A program made the translations under genes and the position numbers. Shown here piece after piece: positions 5,365-6,947 of a stretch of DNA of 6,947 nucleotides. The stretch's first letter is position 1. Each line of letters starts with the position of its first letter. The DNA comes from Rickettsiales bacterium (lineage in GTDB: Bacteria > Pseudomonadota > Alphaproteobacteria > Rickettsiales > UBA8987). Location of the stretch: the NCBI GenBank assembly GCA_028282625.1, contig JANQHP010000053.1, positions 1-6,947 of the forward strand, read 5' to 3'. The notes under the pieces are model-generated. The model saw only the letters and a list, made by a program, of their open reading frames with translations. It made no database searches and had not been told where the DNA came from.

Positions 5365-5673
5365 ATGGCAAACACCACCCCATGGAACAAAGACAACAAG
5401 GCGGTAAAAGCCACACAGATTGCCTTTGAGCTGGAGCAAAAAGTAGCAAGGCAAATTCACGCAATGGCCGCCAAAGAAGGACTGACCACCTCAAACCAGA
5501 TTCGCAAATTGATGGGATTGTCTTATTCACCCCCCAAACGCCCAAGGCTAACTGTTTCGCTGTCTTCAGAAGATTATGCCGAACTGGGCAAAAAATACAA
5601 AATTGATCCGGAAGATACGTTAGAAATCAAACGCAAAATCATGGAAGAATTAATAGAGATGGTAGGAAAATAA
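5365..5673 (+). CDS. probable tandem ribbon-helix-helix DNA-binding protein
   Basis: 102 residues, basic at the N-terminus, cytoplasmic. Two stretches each read as strand-helix-helix. The first (about 16-53) has a TQIAFELEQ strand, an EQKVARQIHAMAAKEG helix and a TTSNQIRKLMG helix. The second (about 61-100) has an RLTVSLSSEDY strand followed by two charged helices. A PPKRP linker separates them. This fits a ribbon-helix-helix (CopG/Arc-like) fold, usually a dimeric repressor, but the call rests on pattern only. ATG 5365 lies four bases after the microprotein stop with no clear ribosome site, so it is probably translationally coupled; an upstream extension of the frame overlaps the microprotein and is not believable. 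It is a natural candidate to bind the GACAT/ATGTC operators at 2275-2289 and 3379-3408. Confidence 0.6.
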   Translation: MANTTPWNKDNKAVKATQIAFELEQKVARQIHAMAAKEGLTTSNQIRKLMGLSYSPPKRPRLTVSLSSEDYAELGKKYKIDPEDTLEIKRKIMEELIEMVGK

Positions 5674-5716
5674 GTGCCTGGAACCAACCATTGGCACCAA
5701 CCACAAGACAAAAGGA

Positions 5717-5744
5717 TTGATTTTTAACCACTGTACCATATTCT
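5717..5744 (+). promoter_or_regulatory. weak candidate promoter for the DUF350 gene
   Basis: TTGATT (5717-5722), a 16-base spacer and TATTCT (5739-5744), each four of six to consensus. It lies in the 114-base gap between the ribbon-helix-helix gene and DUF350, the only sizeable gap in this group. No copy of the GACAT/ATGTC operator is seen here. Read-through from 3393 is equally possible, since no terminator is visible in the gap. Confidence 0.3.
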
Positions 5745-5787
5745 TTCATCTATCATGATCCCATCAATGTTGTAATCGGATACCAGC

Positions 5788-6639
5788 ATGGAATTAAAAG
5801 CGCTTCTATTTCAAGATTTAACCAGAACAGCCGCCTTCATAGGACTTTATTTCGTATTGTTCCTGCTGGCCAAATGGATGAAAGATTTTTTCACCCCCTA
5901 TAAGATCAATGAAGAGCTCACCGGGAAAGATAATCTTGCCATTTCACTGACCATGTGTGGGTACTATCTGGGCACGGTTGCCATCTTTGTGGGCGCACTA
6001 TTTGGCCCTACCGAGGGGCTCACAAAAGATCTCATGCTCGTGGGAGGCTATTCGCTCCTCGGCCTGGTTTTCCTTAACTTATCACGGGTCATCAACGATA
6101 AAATCATCTTGCGAAAATTCTGTAACGTCGAACAACTGACTAAAGAACACAACGTCGCGGTGGGTGCGGTGCAGTTTGGCACCTATGTCGCCACAGGTTT
6201 GATCGCAGCAGGCGCGGTCACCGGCACAGGGGGCGGTGTCATAACAGCCATCGTCTTTTTTCTATTGGGGCAAATCTCCTTGCTGATTTTCAGCAGGATC
6301 TACGATGTGCTAACGCCCTACTCAATCCACGAAGAATTGGGCAAGAAGAATGTCGCAGCAGGAGCCGCACTGGGCGGCACCTTGATCGCGCTTGGCATGA
6401 TTGTGCTCAACGGCGTGTCCGGCGATTTTGTGAGCTGGCAAGACAATATCATCAGCTTGGTCACCGTCAACATTATGGCCTTTGTTTTCTTACCGCTGGT
6501 GCGTGTTGTAATGGATACCCTCGTGATTCCTGGCAGCAAATTAAGCCATGAAATCACCCACGATAAAAACCTGGGTGCGGGGCTGCTTGAAGCAACGGTC
6601 GCCATCAGCTTTGCGATAGTGCTCAAAATGGTGCTGTAG
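5788..6639 (+). CDS. tandem DUF350 (YjfL-like) membrane protein
   Basis: 283 residues with about eight hydrophobic segments (near 12-30, 50-72, 80-102, 122-146, 150-172, 186-208, 216-242, 262-282). It is about twice the length of E. coli YjfL (about 132), and the halves align: YKINEELTGKDNLAISL near 38-54 corresponds to YSIHEELGKKNVAAGAA near 178-194, each followed by a Gly-rich membrane helix, and HNVAVGAVQFG (about 121) corresponds to KNLGAGLLEAT (about 260). This suggests two fused DUF350 units of four helices each. The family is an inner-membrane protein of unknown activity repeatedly found beside PspA-like genes. ATG 5788 has no strong ribosome site. The next gene starts ten bases after the stop, so the operon goes on. 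Confidence 0.85.
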   Translation: MELKALLFQDLTRTAAFIGLYFVLFLLAKWMKDFFTPYKINEELTGKDNLAISLTMCGYYLGTVAIFVGALFGPTEGLTKDLMLVGGYSLLGLVFLNLSRVINDKIILRKFCNVEQLTKEHNVAVGAVQFGTYVATGLIAAGAVTGTGGGVITAIVFFLLGQISLLIFSRIYDVLTPYSIHEELGKKNVAAGAALGGTLIALGMIVLNGVSGDFVSWQDNIISLVTVNIMAFVFLPLVRVVMDTLVIPGSKLSHEITHDKNLGAGLLEATVAISFAIVLKMVL

Positions 6640-6649
6640 AGAAGAGCCC

Positions 6650-6947
6650 GTGGCATATAAACTTTCAGAGCGGCATCAGCAGGATGCCAAAAGCACCCAA
6701 AACCACCACCCCGATCGGGTGGATTTAGGAAAAGTTGCCACGGTATGCATCCTCTTTGGCTTGCTCGGCCTTTTGACCGCATGGTTCTACAGCATGGAAA
6801 CCGGGCAAGTGGCGAGCACCTCGTTCCGGCCGCATGGAAACGGAGCCTCTGCCGAGCTTGGCCCTTTGAACGTGCGAAAATATAACGAGGTGTATAGCAT
6901 CAAAATTCGCGCCGATCTTGCCTCCCAATCCTGGTCGTTTGTGGAAG
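6650..6947 (+). CDS. start of a single-pass membrane protein, unidentified (partial)
   Basis: GTG 6650, three bases after a purine-rich GAAGAG, opens a frame that runs 99 codons to the window edge. A polar, His/Gln-rich N-terminus (about 1-25) is followed by one hydrophobic segment (about 29-47, VATVCILFGLLGLLTAWF), then a Ser/Gly-rich linker and a beta-type domain with LNVRKYNEVYSIKIRADL and SWSFVE. The topology predicts a short inside tail and a periplasmic domain. Ten bases separate it from DUF350, so it belongs to the same transcript. I do not recognise the family; related operons often carry DUF4178 or spermidine-synthase genes here, but nothing visible proves either. The minus-strand frames over this region are less convincing. 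Confidence 0.7.
   Translation, partial: MAYKLSERHQQDAKSTQNHHPDRVDLGKVATVCILFGLLGLLTAWFYSMETGQVASTSFRPHGNGASAELGPLNVRKYNEVYSIKIRADLASQSWSFVE

Noticed and set aside
5693..5706. Sigma-54 promoter (TTGGCAC) before the DUF350 gene
   Set aside because: The GG is not followed by GC at the required ten-base distance (AA is there instead), so the -12 element is missing.
1..6947. CRISPR array, insertion sequence or integrase
   Set aside because: No regularly spaced repeats, transposase motifs or recombinase gene are visible, so the island idea rests on the tRNA-end repeat alone.

Overview
The window reads as a stretch of a Gram-negative, probably alphaproteobacterial, chromosome. The best clue is the indole-3-glycerol phosphate synthase, whose KDFMxDPYQIxESRALGADCILLI stretch resembles alphaproteobacterial TrpC. 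The tRNA-Ser gene encodes its own CCA end, and several genes start with GTG. Family assignments are from motif reading only; no database search was possible.

Layout: (1) 1-1703, housekeeping-like: the start of a minus-strand gene running off the left edge, then a coiled-coil J-domain protein and trpC as a tight plus-strand pair. (2) 1774-1864, a complete tRNA-Ser(GCU). (3) 1865-2273, about 400 bases without a protein gene but full of structure: a hairpin just after the tRNA, a second copy of the last 23 bases of the tRNA region 162 bases downstream, and a 121-base multi-hairpin element with a cloverleaf-like fold. (4) 2274-6947, an envelope/polyamine-type accessory module on the plus strand: speD (S-adenosylmethionine decarboxylase), an overlapping M50B-type membrane metalloprotease, then DUF2170 (YjfI-like), PspA/IM30 (YjfJ-like), DUF2491 (YjfK-like), a 39-residue membrane microprotein, a probable tandem ribbon-helix-helix DNA-binding protein, a double-length DUF350 (YjfL-like) membrane protein, and the start of a single-pass membrane protein cut by the right edge.

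The most notable point is that the two gene groups of the module appear co-regulated. The 16-base sequence TTGACATATTATGTCA stands in front of both speD and the DUF2170-pspA group. At the second site it is joined to another copy, so that GACAT/ATGTC half-sites alternate every 7-8 bases, and its first six bases form the -35 box of a good promoter. Half-site arrays of this kind suit ribbon-helix-helix repressors, and the module encodes one. The working model, an inference, is a self-regulated membrane-stress module in which PspA, the YjfI/YjfK/YjfL-like partners and a site-2-type protease work together with a polyamine-precursor enzyme. It is related to the E. coli yjfIJKLMC operon but differs in its SpeD, protease, microprotein and regulator.
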